A stretch of 46,040 bases of DNA, from assembly GCA_038212095.1 (NCBI GenBank), contig JBBQUW010000022.1:1-46040 (forward strand), read 5' to 3'. The notes beneath the pieces were generated by a model that made no database searches, was not told the origin of the DNA, and was given only the letters and a program-made list of their open reading frames with translations. This stretch comes from JAICYJ01 sp038212095. GTDB lineage: Bacteria; Actinomycetota; Thermoleophilia; Gaiellales; JAICJC01. The position numbers were made by a program, and so were the translations under genes. Of the stretch, positions 9,471 to 18,149 are shown one piece after another (position 1 is the stretch's first letter; every line of letters begins with the position of its first letter).

Positions 9471-10372
9471 CGCGGGGTGACTCCGTTTCGTTGCAGGTAG
9501 GCGCTGAACGGCTCGCCCGTGAGCCGCTCGTACGCCTCGAGGTAGCGGTCGCGCGTGCCGGACACGACGTCGTCCGGCAGCTCCGGCGCGGGCGGCTGCT
9601 TGTCCCAGCCGCGCGCCTCCAGCCAGTCGCGCAGGAACTGCTTATCGTATGAGGCCTGCGGGCGGCCGGGCTGGTACCCGTCGGCCGGCCAGAACCGGGA
9701 CGAGTCGGGCGTCAGCACCTCGTCGCCCAACACCAGCTCGCCGGTCATGTCGATGCCGAACTCGAGCTTGGTGTCGGCGATGATGATGCCGCGCTCGCGG
9801 GCGTAGGCCGCGGCGTGCTCGTACACGTCGAGCGAGATCCGCTCCAGGTTCACGTAGCGCTGCTCGTCGCCGACCAGCAGCTTCGCCGTCTCGGCATCGA
9901 CGTTGATGTCGTGGCCGCTGGTCGACTTGGTGGCCGGCGTGAAGATCGGTTCTGGCAGGCGGTCAGACTCCTGCAGGCCGGTCGGCAGCCGGTGGCCGCA
10001 GACGCTCCCCGTCTGCTGGTAATCCTTCCAGCCCGAGCCGGCCAGGTAGCCCCGCACGACGCACTCGATCGGCATCATCGTCAGCCTCCGCACCAGCATC
10101 GAGCGGCCGGCGAGATCGGGCTCGCTGCGGGCGGCGGCCGGGAACTCGTCCTGCTCGATCGTGATCAGGTGGTTGGGCGTCAGCGCGGCCGTGCGCTCGA
10201 ACCAGAACACGGACAGCGCGGTCAGCACCCTGCCTTTGTCGGGGATCGGCGTCGGCATGATCACGTCGAACGCACTCATCCGATCCGAGGCGACCATCAG
10301 CATCGTCTCGCCGAAGTTGTACATCTCTCGCACCTTGCCTGACGCCTCGTGCAGGTTGGCCAGATCAGACAC
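9467..10372 (-). CDS. purC: SAICAR synthetase PurC (long, yeast Ade1-like form)
   Basis: PurC joins CAIR and aspartate with ATP. The 301-residue product is the long form common in actinobacteria. Motifs include SGKVREMYNFG for the nucleotide strand, SDRMSAFDVIMP near residue 30, PIECVVRGYLAGSGW near 100, and KLEFGID followed by LGDEVLTPDSSRFW. The GTG at 10372 is chosen because a GGAGG Shine-Dalgarno sits six bases upstream inside the end of purB; an ATG at 10390 would add six residues (MPWRWS) and lacks that spacing. It overlaps purB by eight bases. Confidence 0.96.
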   Translation of the reverse strand: MSDLANLHEASGKVREMYNFGETMLMVASDRMSAFDVIMPTPIPDKGRVLTALSVFWFERTAALTPNHLITIEQDEFPAAARSEPDLAGRSMLVRRLTMMPIECVVRGYLAGSGWKDYQQTGSVCGHRLPTGLQESDRLPEPIFTPATKSTSGHDINVDAETAKLLVGDEQRYVNLERISLDVYEHAAAYARERGIIIADTKLEFGIDMTGELVLGDEVLTPDSSRFWPADGYQPGRPQASYDKQFLRDWLEARGWDKQPPAPELPDDVVSGTRDRYLEAYERLTGEPFSAYLQRNGVTPR

Positions 10373-11678
10373 GCTCCACCTCCAGGGCATCGAGGGTTCG
10401 CTCGAAGATCTCGTCGACGTGGCGCAGAAAGCTCTCGAGGTCGAACACGCGGTCGAGCGCGGCGGCGTCTAGCAGCGCGGCGGCATCCGGGTCGGTGGCG
10501 AGCAGACCGCGGAAGTCGACCTCCTCGTCCCACGAGCGGAGCGCGTTTCGCTGCGTGATCTCGTACGCCCGCTCACGCGACGCGCCCGCCTCGACCATCG
10601 CCAACAGCGCCCGGCCCGAGAAGACCAGCCCGTGCGACGCCTCGAGGTTGCGGAGCATCCGCTCGGGATCGACCGACAGCCCCTCGATCAGCCACAGCAT
10701 GCGGTCGAGCATGTAGTCGAGCGCGATCGTCGAGTCCGGCAACACCACCCGCTCGGCGCTGGAGTGGGAGATGTCGCGCTGGTGCCAGAGCGCGACGTTC
10801 TCGAGGCCGACCTGGGCGTTGGCGCGCAGCACTCGGGCCAGACCGGAGATGCGCTCGCAGACGATCGGGTTCTGCTTGTGCGGCATCGCCGACGAGCCCT
10901 TCTGGCCGGCGGCGAACGGCTCCAGAGCCTCGCGTACCTCGGTGCGCTGCAAGTGGCGGATCTCGGTCGCGAAGCGGTCGAGCGACGAGCCCGCCCCGGC
11001 CAGCGCGGAGAGCAGGTTGGCGTGACGGTCGCGCGGGATCACCTGTGTCGCGACCTGCTCGCGTTCGAGGCCAAGCCGGGTGAGCGCGAACTGCTCGATC
11101 CGCGGCTCGGAGTTGGCGTAGGTGCCGACGGCGCCCGACAGCTTGCCGACGGTCACGCCTGCGAACGCCTCGCGCAGCCGCAGCTGCTGCCGCCGCAGCT
11201 CGGTGACGTAGCCCAGCAGCACCAGGCCGAACGTGGTCGGCTCCGCGTGCACGCCATGGGTGCGGCCGATCATCGGCGTGTGGCGGAACTCCTCCGCCCG
11301 GATCAGCATCGCCCGCTCGGCGGCCTCCAGGCCTGCGACGATCAGCCGGCCGGCGTCGCGCAGCTGCAGTGCAAGCGCGGTGTCCACGACGTCGGATGAG
11401 GTCAGGCCGTAGTGGAACCAGCGGGCCGGTTCGCCCACCTGCTCGGCCACGGCCTCGGTGAACGCCAGCACGTCATGGTGGGTGCGGCGCTCGATCTCGA
11501 GGATCCGATCGACGTCGACGCGGGCCGAGGCGCGCACCGCCTCGACCGCGTCGGCCGGCACCGCACCGGCGTCCGCCCAGGCCTCCATGGCCGCGATCTC
11601 GACGTCCAGCCACCGCTGGAACTTGCGCTCGTCCGACCAGACGGCGCCCATGTCGGGGCGGGTATAGCGCTTGATCAA
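10365..11678 (-). CDS. purB: Adenylosuccinate lyase PurB
   Basis: PurB catalyses two fumarate eliminations, SAICAR to AICAR and adenylosuccinate to AMP. The 437-residue protein begins MIKRYTRPDMGAVWSDERKF, typical of bacterial PurB. It contains GRTHGVHAEPTTFG at about 138-151 with the catalytic His, and the fumarate-lyase signature GSSAMPHKQNP at 261-271 on the flexible catalytic loop. ATG 11678 is preceded by a 276-base spacer with repeats that may hold its promoter; no clear -35/-10 pair was found there. It leads the purB-C-S-Q run. Confidence 0.97.
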   Translation of the reverse strand: MIKRYTRPDMGAVWSDERKFQRWLDVEIAAMEAWADAGAVPADAVEAVRASARVDVDRILEIERRTHHDVLAFTEAVAEQVGEPARWFHYGLTSSDVVDTALALQLRDAGRLIVAGLEAAERAMLIRAEEFRHTPMIGRTHGVHAEPTTFGLVLLGYVTELRRQQLRLREAFAGVTVGKLSGAVGTYANSEPRIEQFALTRLGLEREQVATQVIPRDRHANLLSALAGAGSSLDRFATEIRHLQRTEVREALEPFAAGQKGSSAMPHKQNPIVCERISGLARVLRANAQVGLENVALWHQRDISHSSAERVVLPDSTIALDYMLDRMLWLIEGLSVDPERMLRNLEASHGLVFSGRALLAMVEAGASRERAYEITQRNALRSWDEEVDFRGLLATDPDAAALLDAAALDRVFDLESFLRHVDEIFERTLDALEVERV

Positions 11679-11732
11679 GGCGAAATCAGTCTACCAACCG
11701 CACCCGACCACACCCGCCGGTGGGCACCGTCG

Positions 11733-11945
11733 GTGCCTGGCACCATCGTGCGGCAGCCGGCGCGCAGAACACTCGACGACCACCGAGAACTCGCAAGTCC
11801 CCGTGCCTGGCACCGGCCGAAAGGCCGGTGCCAGGCACGATCGAGCGGCAGCCAGCGCGCAGAACAGGACAAACGACCCTTCCTGCGCCAGACGACCGCC
11901 CACCCGACAACCACCGCCAACTCGCGGCCCGGTCGTGCCAGGCAC
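11733..11945. repeat. Interspersed palindromic repeat cluster, core GTGCCWGGCAC (four copies)
   Basis: Four copies of the 11-base palindrome lie at 11733-11743 and 11803-11813 (GTGCCTGGCAC) and at 11828-11838 and 11935-11945 (GTGCCAGGCAC). The two central copies face each other around GAAA and together form a stem of about 16 pairs (11803-11838). The DNA between copies 1 and 2 and between copies 3 and 4 is also similar: both contain CGGCAGCC, then AGCGCGCAGAAC or GGCGCGCAGAAC, then a CACC/GAACTCG or CACC/CAACTCG tract. So this is a duplicated unit of roughly 70-110 bases flanked by the palindrome. It fills the spacer between the VOC gene and purB. REP-like or transposon-derived origin is possible. 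Confidence 0.75.
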
Positions 11946-11954
11946 GGGACACTC

Positions 11955-12377
11955 TCACGCTTCCAGCGTTACAGACCCGTCCTCGCCCAGCACCCAATGC
12001 GGATTGTGGGCGATCTCCCAGACGTGGCCGTCCGGGTCGTGGAAGGCGGCCGAGTACCCGCCCCAGAACGTCGGCGCCGGTTCGCGGGCGATCTGGGCAC
12101 CGGCGGCACGCGCCTGTTCGACGACGCCGTCCACCTCGGCCGGTGACGCGACGTTGTGGGCCAGCGCGACGCCGCCGAAGCCGCCGCGATCTTCGATTAC
12201 GCTGTCCTCTGCCAGCTCGGCTCGACCCCAGAGCGCCAGCACTGAGCCGCCGGTCTGGAAGAAGATGACTCCCAGCGCGGGGTCGCTGTCGCTCCTCCAT
12301 CCCAGCTTCTCGTAGAAGGCGCGGGCTCGGGCGAGATCGGCCACTCCCAGCGTGACCAGGCTGACGCGCTGCTCCAT
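11955..12377 (-). CDS. VOC (glyoxalase/bleomycin-resistance) family protein
   Basis: A 140-residue protein with two beta-alpha-beta-beta-beta VOC modules. The N-terminal half starts RVSLVTLGVADLARARAFYEKLGW, the usual first strand-helix, and the second half ends FWGGYSAAFHDPDGHVWEIAHNP, where the conserved DPDGHxWE glutamate is a likely metal ligand. The substrate cannot be named; the family covers glyoxalases, dioxygenases and resistance proteins. Its ATG directly follows the purE TAG, so it is probably translated from the purD-E message although no purine role is known. Confidence 0.85.
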   Translation of the reverse strand: MEQRVSLVTLGVADLARARAFYEKLGWRSDSDPALGVIFFQTGGSVLALWGRAELAEDSVIEDRGGFGGVALAHNVASPAEVDGVVEQARAAGAQIAREPAPTFWGGYSAAFHDPDGHVWEIAHNPHWVLGEDGSVTLEA

Positions 12378-12860
12378 CTACATCTCCGGGGGCGGCGGGC
12401 CGGCACCCTGGGAGAGGATCTTGGAGGCGTAGATGGCCGCGTTTCGAGCGCCGTTTACCGCCATGCAGGCAACCGGCACGCCGGGCGGCATCTGCACGAT
12501 CGAGAGCAGCGAGTCCATCCCGCCCAGCTCGTCGCGCTTGATCGGCACACCGATCACCGGCAGCTCGGTGTAGGCGGCGATCACGCCCGGCAGCGCGGCG
12601 GCGCCGCCCGCAGCGGCGATGATCACGCGCAGGCCCCGCAGCGTGGCGGTCGAGGCGTACTCGGCCACCTCCCGCGGATCACGGTGGGCAGAGAGCACAC
12701 GCAGCTCGAACGTGATCGCTCGCTCGAGCAGCTCGTTGACGGCATCGTTCATGATCTCGCGGTCGCTCTCGGACGCCATCACGATGCCGACCTGCGGCCC
12801 GTCGGCCTCGAGCTCCTCCCACACGGGGTGCACCTGCGGCAGCGGCGCCGGCTCAGACAT
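12378..12860 (-). CDS. purE: N5-CAIR mutase PurE (class I)
   Basis: PurE rearranges N5-carboxy-AIR to CAIR. The 160-residue product has VGIVMASESDREIMNDAV (the SxSD phosphate motif), FELRVLSAHRDP with the catalytic His, and AAAGGAAALPGVIAAYTELPVIGVP. Class I PurE normally works with PurK; no purK is visible in this window. Its ATG at 12860 lies inside the end of purD (eight-base overlap) and its stop abuts the start of the VOC gene. Confidence 0.96.
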   Translation of the reverse strand: MSEPAPLPQVHPVWEELEADGPQVGIVMASESDREIMNDAVNELLERAITFELRVLSAHRDPREVAEYASTATLRGLRVIIAAAGGAAALPGVIAAYTELPVIGVPIKRDELGGMDSLLSIVQMPPGVPVACMAVNGARNAAIYASKILSQGAGPPPPEM

Positions 12861-14118
12861 GGACGGCCTCGCCGATGTCAGCCCTCAGCTGCATGCCGTC
12901 GAACTCGATCTCGGCGGCGGCGGCATACGCCCGGCGGCGGGCGTCGCCCAGGTCGGCGCCGGTGGCCGAGACGTTCAACACGCGGCCGCCGGCCACCCGC
13001 AGCGAATGACCGTCGTGGCTGGTGCCGGCATGGAACACGCTCACGCCGGGATGGCGGCCGGCGGCATCGACGCCCGTGATCACCGCGCCCTGCTGCGGCG
13101 CGTCCGGATAACCGCGGGCCGCGAGCACCACCGTCACGCAGGCTTCGGCGGACACCGCCAGCTGCGCGCGCGCGCCGATCCCGGCCGACCAGCAAAGAGC
13201 ATCCAGCAGGCTGCCGTCCAGCCGGGGCACGATCACCTGCGTCTCGGGATCGCCCCAGCGGGTGTTGAACTCGAGCACGCGGGGGCCGTCGTCGGTCAGC
13301 ATCAGCCCGGCATACAGGCAGCCACGAAACTCGACGCCGCGGCGCGCCAGCTCGCCGATCACCGGCCGGTGGACGGTGGCGACGATCTCGTCGACCATCG
13401 CCGCGTCCAGCCCCGGGACGGGAGAGATGCAGCCCATTCCGCCTGTGTTCGGCCCGCGGTCGCCGTCCAGCGCGCGCTTGTAGTCGCGGGCCGGTGCCAG
13501 GGCCAGCACGTCCTCGCCCGCGCACAGCGCCAGCATCGAGACCTCGGCGCCACGCAGACGCTCCTCGATCAGCACCCGGCCGCCCGCGCCGCCAAAGCGG
13601 CGGTCGACCAGGCAGGCGCGCACGGCGTCTTCGGCCTCGGCCACCGACTCGCACACGAACACGCCCTTGCCCGCGGCCAGCCCGTCGGCCTTGATCACCA
13701 CCTCGCCCTCCGACTCGGCGATCGCGAGCTGGGCGGCGGCCACCGTGTCGCAGACCGAGAAGCGGGCGGTGGGCACGCCGGCGGCATCCATCACGCTCTT
13801 GGCGAACGCCTTCGATCCCTCCAACCGGGCGGCGGCCGCGGTGGGACCAAAGCTCGGCACTGCGGCGGCCGACAACCGGTCGGCAAGCCCCGCCACCAGT
13901 GGCACCTCAGGCCCGATCACGACCAGGTCGACGGCCAGCGAGACGGCCAGCGCGGTCAGCCGCTCAAGGTCGTCACTCGGCACCGGGTGACAGGTTGCCA
14001 GCTCCGCCATGCCCGGGTTTCCGGGCGCGGCATGCAGCTCGTCCAGGCCTGGCGAGCGGGCGAGGCCCCATGCGAGCGCGTGCTCGCGACCTCCGGATCC
14101 GACGAGTAGGACGCGCAT
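12853..14118 (-). CDS. purD: Phosphoribosylamine-glycine ligase PurD (GAR synthetase)
   Basis: PurD ligates glycine to phosphoribosylamine with ATP. The 421-residue ATP-grasp protein begins MRVLLVGSGGREHALAWGLA and shows GPEVPLVAGLAD, then FAKSVMDAAGVPTA, VVIKADGLAAGKGV at about 135-148, and the late NTRWGDPETQVIVPRL metal-binding block. Length and order of motifs are normal. It is the first pur gene here and follows the universal stress protein by 18 bases, so it may be read from the permease-usp promoter; no own promoter is evident. Confidence 0.97.
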   Translation of the reverse strand: MRVLLVGSGGREHALAWGLARSPGLDELHAAPGNPGMAELATCHPVPSDDLERLTALAVSLAVDLVVIGPEVPLVAGLADRLSAAAVPSFGPTAAAARLEGSKAFAKSVMDAAGVPTARFSVCDTVAAAQLAIAESEGEVVIKADGLAAGKGVFVCESVAEAEDAVRACLVDRRFGGAGGRVLIEERLRGAEVSMLALCAGEDVLALAPARDYKRALDGDRGPNTGGMGCISPVPGLDAAMVDEIVATVHRPVIGELARRGVEFRGCLYAGLMLTDDGPRVLEFNTRWGDPETQVIVPRLDGSLLDALCWSAGIGARAQLAVSAEACVTVVLAARGYPDAPQQGAVITGVDAAGRHPGVSVFHAGTSHDGHSLRVAGGRVLNVSATGADLGDARRRAYAAAAEIEFDGMQLRADIGEAVHV

Positions 14119-14136
14119 ATCGGCGGCGCGAGTCTA

Positions 14137-14619
14137 CTACCCGGCGGGCAGAACCAGGTAGACAGGCACGGACGACGAGCGTCGGGCGACGCGATGGGGC
14201 TCCTGCGACCAGATGAAGTCGCCAACGAGGCCGCGCTTGGGATCGGCGGCCATCACGATCGCGTCCATCTCGCGCAATGCCGCCTCCTGCGCGATCCGTT
14301 TCGCGCCCTTGCGGGTCGCAAGCACGATACCGTTCGACTCGTGGCCGGCCTTCTCGAACGCCGAGACCGCCTCCTTGACGATCCGCTTCTGCTCGGCCCA
14401 CTCGCGCTTGTTCGGTTGCAGGCCAGGATTGGGAAACCCCAGCTGCGTGCCCCACACGCGCGCGATCGAGATCACGAACACGTACGCCGTCAGCGGCCGC
14501 GCCAGCTCCAGCGCCTGCACGATCACATCGTGGCGTATCGGCCTGCCTTCGGAGGCGACCATCAGGCGTCGCACCTCGAGCGTGGATGGATCAGGTGGGG
14601 GCGATGGCTTTCGCAGCAT
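14137..14619 (-). CDS. Universal stress protein (UspA) family protein
   Basis: About 160 residues. The Usp core begins RRLMVASEGRPIRHDVIVQALELA, a strand-helix pair, and closes with DAIVMAADPKRGLVGDFIWSQ and VPVYLVL, resembling the ATP-binding Usp C-terminal loop but with a divergent G-2x-G-9x-G motif. The ATG at 14619 has a very good GGTGGGGG tract upstream; other possible starts are TTG 14646, which overlaps the permease stop, GTG 14574 and ATG 14562. It lies directly downstream of an APC permease, a pairing often seen in which Usp proteins are thought to modulate transport. An inverted repeat covers its proposed ribosome site. Confidence 0.8.
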   Translation of the reverse strand: MLRKPSPPPDPSTLEVRRLMVASEGRPIRHDVIVQALELARPLTAYVFVISIARVWGTQLGFPNPGLQPNKREWAEQKRIVKEAVSAFEKAGHESNGIVLATRKGAKRIAQEAALREMDAIVMAADPKRGLVGDFIWSQEPHRVARRSSSVPVYLVLPAG

Positions 14620-14629
14620 CGCCCCCACC
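14594..14629 (-). promoter_or_regulatory. Strong hairpin between permease and Usp gene, covering the proposed start
   Basis: On the minus strand GGTGGGGGCGATG and CATCGCCCCCACC form a perfect 13-pair stem with a ten-base loop. The 5' arm holds the G-rich ribosome site and the ATG of the Usp gene. There is no T-run after the stem. It could hide the start from ribosomes, or weaken read-through from the permease if the true start lies downstream. Confidence 0.6.
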
Positions 14630-14642
14630 CTAATACCTCCGG

Positions 14643-16193
14643 TCAATCGCCGGCTGTGGCGCCCGACGCCTGCTCGAGGCCGTCAGACGCGTGCTTGGGA
14701 TCCTCCACCTTCACCCGGTACCAGTAGAGCGGCAGGTAGGAAACGAGGATCAGCCAGCCGATCAGGAAGTAGATCTTGGTGTCGTTGTTGTTCAGGAACG
14801 CGTTCGGCAACGACGCCTCGACCAGCCCTCCGTACAGCCAGATCACGAAGTACAGCGCCGCCATCGCCAGGGCGATGTACTTGAAGAACTCCGGCAGACG
14901 CACCGGGCGCTTCATGTCCGGCCGGTACTTGCGCAGCAGGTAGTAGCCGACCAACACGGGGATGAACGAGGCCGTGTAGCCGACGTTGGACAGCGTGTAG
15001 ATCTCGACGGCGCCGCCGGTGAAGATCAGCGCGATCGAGCAGACGACGTTGAAGGCCATCGAGAAGCCCGGCACGCCGTGCTTGTTGACGTTCGAGAAGA
15101 TGCGCGGGAACTGGCCGTCGATCGACATCTGGTAGACCGCCCGCGACGAGCCCATGATCGCATTCAGCACCGACAAGGAGAGCGCCACGATCAGCATCCA
15201 GGCAATCAGATCGTCGAGCAGCTTGCCGGAGCTGCCAAACAGCTTGTTGGCGAAGGTGACGAAGATCTGGTTGGCGTCGACCAGGCCACCGACGCTTGTG
15301 ACGTAGTGATTGATCGCCTTCGCCCCGATCACGATCATGAAGCTGATCGGGATCATGGTGTAGATGAAGAGTCCATAGAGGCCCTCGAGGTTCATGGCGA
15401 TCTTGGCGTCGCGCTCGGGATCCTTGCACTCGCCGATGTAGCAGGCCGCGGCCTCCATCGCGATCACGTTCCAGGTCAGCAGGAAGGCGAACGCGATGTA
15501 GATCGTGAGCCAGTTGTGTCCGAGCTGGGCGGTGAAGAACCCGGTTCCGTCCAGATGCTTGAAGCCCGACAGCTGGCCCCAGTCCGCCTTGGACGGAACG
15601 AACACCGCCGCGATGGCGAGGAAGGTGAGCGGGATCATCGACAGCACACCGAGCACGGTTGCGAACATCGCGCCCAGCCTGATGCCGAGCCAGGCAGGTA
15701 TGAACACCAGCAGGATGCCGCCGATCGCGATCGCGATCGTCCACCATGCGATGAAGGTGTGGATGGGAGTGACGCCGCTGGTCAGGTTCAGTCCCAGCAG
15801 CGAGGCGATGTAGTACGAGGCCAGGATCATGTTCAGCGGGGCGACCGGGAACCAGCCCAGCCAGTACGCCCAAGCGGTGAACCCGTTCACATGCTTGGCG
15901 AACCGCGGCCACTTGTCCTTGTACGCGACGTACGCGTAGCTGGGAGAGCCCCCGGTGCGCTCGGGCATCATCGCCGAGAGCTCGGCGAGGATCAGGCAGA
16001 GGCAGTAGCCGGTAATCGTGATGAAGATGATGAGCGGGATGGCTGAGGCGCCCAGCGACGTCACCATCACGGGCGCGATGCCTGTCACCAGGATCGTGCC
16101 GGCGAGGCCGATCACGAACGCGCCCCACCAGTTGGTTTCTCGACTCAGCCCTCCGCCTTCATAGTCGGGCGAGCCAGATTCAACCGTCGACAT
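14643..16193 (-). CDS. APC-superfamily amino acid/amine permease
   Basis: A 516-residue integral membrane protein with about 12 predicted helices. The first segment is GAFVIGLAGTILVTGIAPVM, followed by the family motif region SAMMPERTGGSPSYAYV, where substrate-contact residues cluster in APC transporters. A long C-terminal part alternates short loops and helices and ends in a charged tail. It is likely a secondary transporter for amino acids or amines at the cytoplasmic membrane; the exact substrate cannot be read from sequence. A TAGGAGG ribosome site precedes ATG 16193. Its stop is followed by a hairpin and a Usp gene. The second APC permease at 36654-38162 belongs to a different subgroup, judging by the poor similarity. 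Confidence 0.88.
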   Translation of the reverse strand: MSTVESGSPDYEGGGLSRETNWWGAFVIGLAGTILVTGIAPVMVTSLGASAIPLIIFITITGYCLCLILAELSAMMPERTGGSPSYAYVAYKDKWPRFAKHVNGFTAWAYWLGWFPVAPLNMILASYYIASLLGLNLTSGVTPIHTFIAWWTIAIAIGGILLVFIPAWLGIRLGAMFATVLGVLSMIPLTFLAIAAVFVPSKADWGQLSGFKHLDGTGFFTAQLGHNWLTIYIAFAFLLTWNVIAMEAAACYIGECKDPERDAKIAMNLEGLYGLFIYTMIPISFMIVIGAKAINHYVTSVGGLVDANQIFVTFANKLFGSSGKLLDDLIAWMLIVALSLSVLNAIMGSSRAVYQMSIDGQFPRIFSNVNKHGVPGFSMAFNVVCSIALIFTGGAVEIYTLSNVGYTASFIPVLVGYYLLRKYRPDMKRPVRLPEFFKYIALAMAALYFVIWLYGGLVEASLPNAFLNNNDTKIYFLIGWLILVSYLPLYWYRVKVEDPKHASDGLEQASGATAGD

Positions 16194-16304
16194 ACAGCCT
16201 CCTAGAGGTCGCAGGTGGCAGGTGTTGCGAGAAGTGAATCATGCCGGGCGGACGCTTGTAAAGGGCCGCGGGCAAACCGGCCTCGCGCAGGCTGTCCGCG
16301 GCCG

Positions 16305-18110
16305 CTACAAACCGAGCGGCACGTATCGCGCGAGCAGCTTCTGCTGCGCGGCGACAGCCTGGAACGCGTGCAGCAACTGGCCGCGAGTGAGCGGCGGCAG
16401 CGTGCCAGGATCGAGCTGGTTGCCGATCTGATCGCCGCGCTCGGCCTGGGCCGCCTGCAGCTCGATCCGCAGCCGCATCACCAGCTCGAACGCCTCGCGC
16501 AGCTCGGACGCCGCCTCGCTCTCGATCGCCCCGGCCGCCTCGGTCGCCACCAGCCGGTCGAGCGTCGACGAAACCGTGACACCGGCCGCGATGCTGTGGA
16601 AGCGGGTCAGGTTGACGATCGGGATGATGCCCTGCTTCTTGAGGTCGATCATGCCGTGCTCGTCGCGGGCCAGCTTGCCGCGGCGGCCCAGCGGCGGCGT
16701 GAAGTCTGTCGCCGTTCGCGCCAGGCGGGTGATGAAGTTGGGGTGCTGGGGCGCGCTGCGCTCAATCGTGACCAGCGGCCGCACGATCTCCAGGCCACCC
16801 ACCACGTGGCGAAAGTCGAACGAGACCGCTGCCCGTACCAGGTGCGAACGGTCGGGCCGGTCGAGGCAGTCCGTCAGCACCCGCTCCCACTCGCCCTTGC
16901 TCATACGCCACTGCCGGTTTCGGGCAAGCACCTCGGAGTTGTCTCGGCCGAACCCGCAGCTCTCCAGCCCCTCGTTGACCTGCTCGGCGACATCGGCGAA
17001 GTACGCGTCCACCTCCGCACCGCCGGGATCGTCGTAGGCGAACGCGTTGTCCTGATCGGAGGCCAGGGTCTGCTCGCGGCGGGCGACGCTGCCCAGTGCC
17101 ATCCACGCCCAGGCGCACGGCGGCGGCCCCTTGCGCTGAATCGCGAGGTCGAGCAGCCGGGCGGTGGCGGTGTCGCCGGCTAGCGTCAGGACGCGGCAGG
17201 CGTCGATTGCCGAGACGCCGGCCCGGATCAAGGCGACGATCGTCTGGGGCAGGTGCTGCGCGGCTGCGATCACCTGCTCGGGCGTCTCGGCCTTGCTGAT
17301 CGCGCGGCGAACGGCGAACGGCGTGCGGCTCTCCAGGTACATCAGGTCGGTGGCGGTGACGATGCCAAGCGGCGTGCCCCGTGAGTCCACCACGGGCAGG
17401 TGGTGGATGCCGAGGTCGAGCATGTCGATCATCGCGTCGATCGCGAGCCGCTCGGGCAGCACCGTCATCGCGTGGCCGACCATCAGCTGTGAGACAGGCG
17501 TCTCGTAGGACAGGCCCTCGGCCACCAGCTTGCGCCGCAGATCGGAGTCGGTCAAGACGCCCCATCCGCCGTCCATCTCGACCAGGATGCAGGAGACATC
17601 CTTCTCGGCCATCCGCTGTGCGGCGACGCGCACCGTGTCGTCGGGGCGGCAGATGGCCGCCGGGCGGTGCACGAGATCGCCCAGGTGCGCAGTGCGAACG
17701 TCGCCCTGCGCGTGCACCACCTGGCCGGTGCGCACCATCCGCGCGCGCAGCGTGGCGGCCACGAACTCGCTGGACAGGTGCGGCACCGCCAGCTGGGCGG
17801 GCACCAGGATCAGGTCGCTGTCGCCGCGGGTGCGCACCGTGAAGGCGGGTGCCCGACCGGTCAGCAGCGAGGGGTGCCCGAATGCCTGTCCGACGTCGAG
17901 CACATCCACCACCTCGTCGTCGTGCACCAGTTCGACCGCGCCCCGCCACACCACGTAGACGCCGGCCGAGACGGCGCCGTCCTCGACCAGCACGTTCCTG
18001 CCGCCGCCGACGTGCAGCCGTTGCGACCCCTCGGCCAGCCGCTCGAGCTCGCCAGACTCGACGCCGGCAAACGGCGGGTAGCGGCCGAGAAACTCGGCCA
18101 GCTCGCTCAC
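16305..18110 (-). CDS. cNMP-binding / CBS-pair / DUF294 nucleotidyltransferase signalling protein
   Basis: About 601 residues with four modules. Residues 1-120 form a cyclic-nucleotide-binding-like domain (FLGRYPPFAGVESGELERLA, then GVYVVWRGAVELV). Residues about 135-260 are two CBS repeats (WGVLTDSDLRRKLVAEG and TPLGIVTATDLMYLE). A DUF294 nucleotidyltransferase follows, with ALGSVARREQTLASDQDNA, i.e. GS...DxD metal ligands. The tail is the substrate-binding DUF294_C helical domain. The architecture is like GlnD uridylyltransferase without ACT domains and is usually taken to sense small molecules. GTG 18110 is used because a GGA lies upstream; a GTG at 18146 would almost touch the divergent S9 peptidase start. 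Confidence 0.88.
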   Translation of the reverse strand: MSELAEFLGRYPPFAGVESGELERLAEGSQRLHVGGGRNVLVEDGAVSAGVYVVWRGAVELVHDDEVVDVLDVGQAFGHPSLLTGRAPAFTVRTRGDSDLILVPAQLAVPHLSSEFVAATLRARMVRTGQVVHAQGDVRTAHLGDLVHRPAAICRPDDTVRVAAQRMAEKDVSCILVEMDGGWGVLTDSDLRRKLVAEGLSYETPVSQLMVGHAMTVLPERLAIDAMIDMLDLGIHHLPVVDSRGTPLGIVTATDLMYLESRTPFAVRRAISKAETPEQVIAAAQHLPQTIVALIRAGVSAIDACRVLTLAGDTATARLLDLAIQRKGPPPCAWAWMALGSVARREQTLASDQDNAFAYDDPGGAEVDAYFADVAEQVNEGLESCGFGRDNSEVLARNRQWRMSKGEWERVLTDCLDRPDRSHLVRAAVSFDFRHVVGGLEIVRPLVTIERSAPQHPNFITRLARTATDFTPPLGRRGKLARDEHGMIDLKKQGIIPIVNLTRFHSIAAGVTVSSTLDRLVATEAAGAIESEAASELREAFELVMRLRIELQAAQAERGDQIGNQLDPGTLPPLTRGQLLHAFQAVAAQQKLLARYVPLGL

Positions 18111-18149
18111 CGCGCCACGTCCGGCATCAAACGGCGATACTCCCACGTC

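Noticed and set aside
11733..11945. CRISPR array
   Set aside because: Only four short palindromes with unequal spacing (59, 14 and 96 bases between copies) and similar, not unique, intervening sequence; no cas genes.
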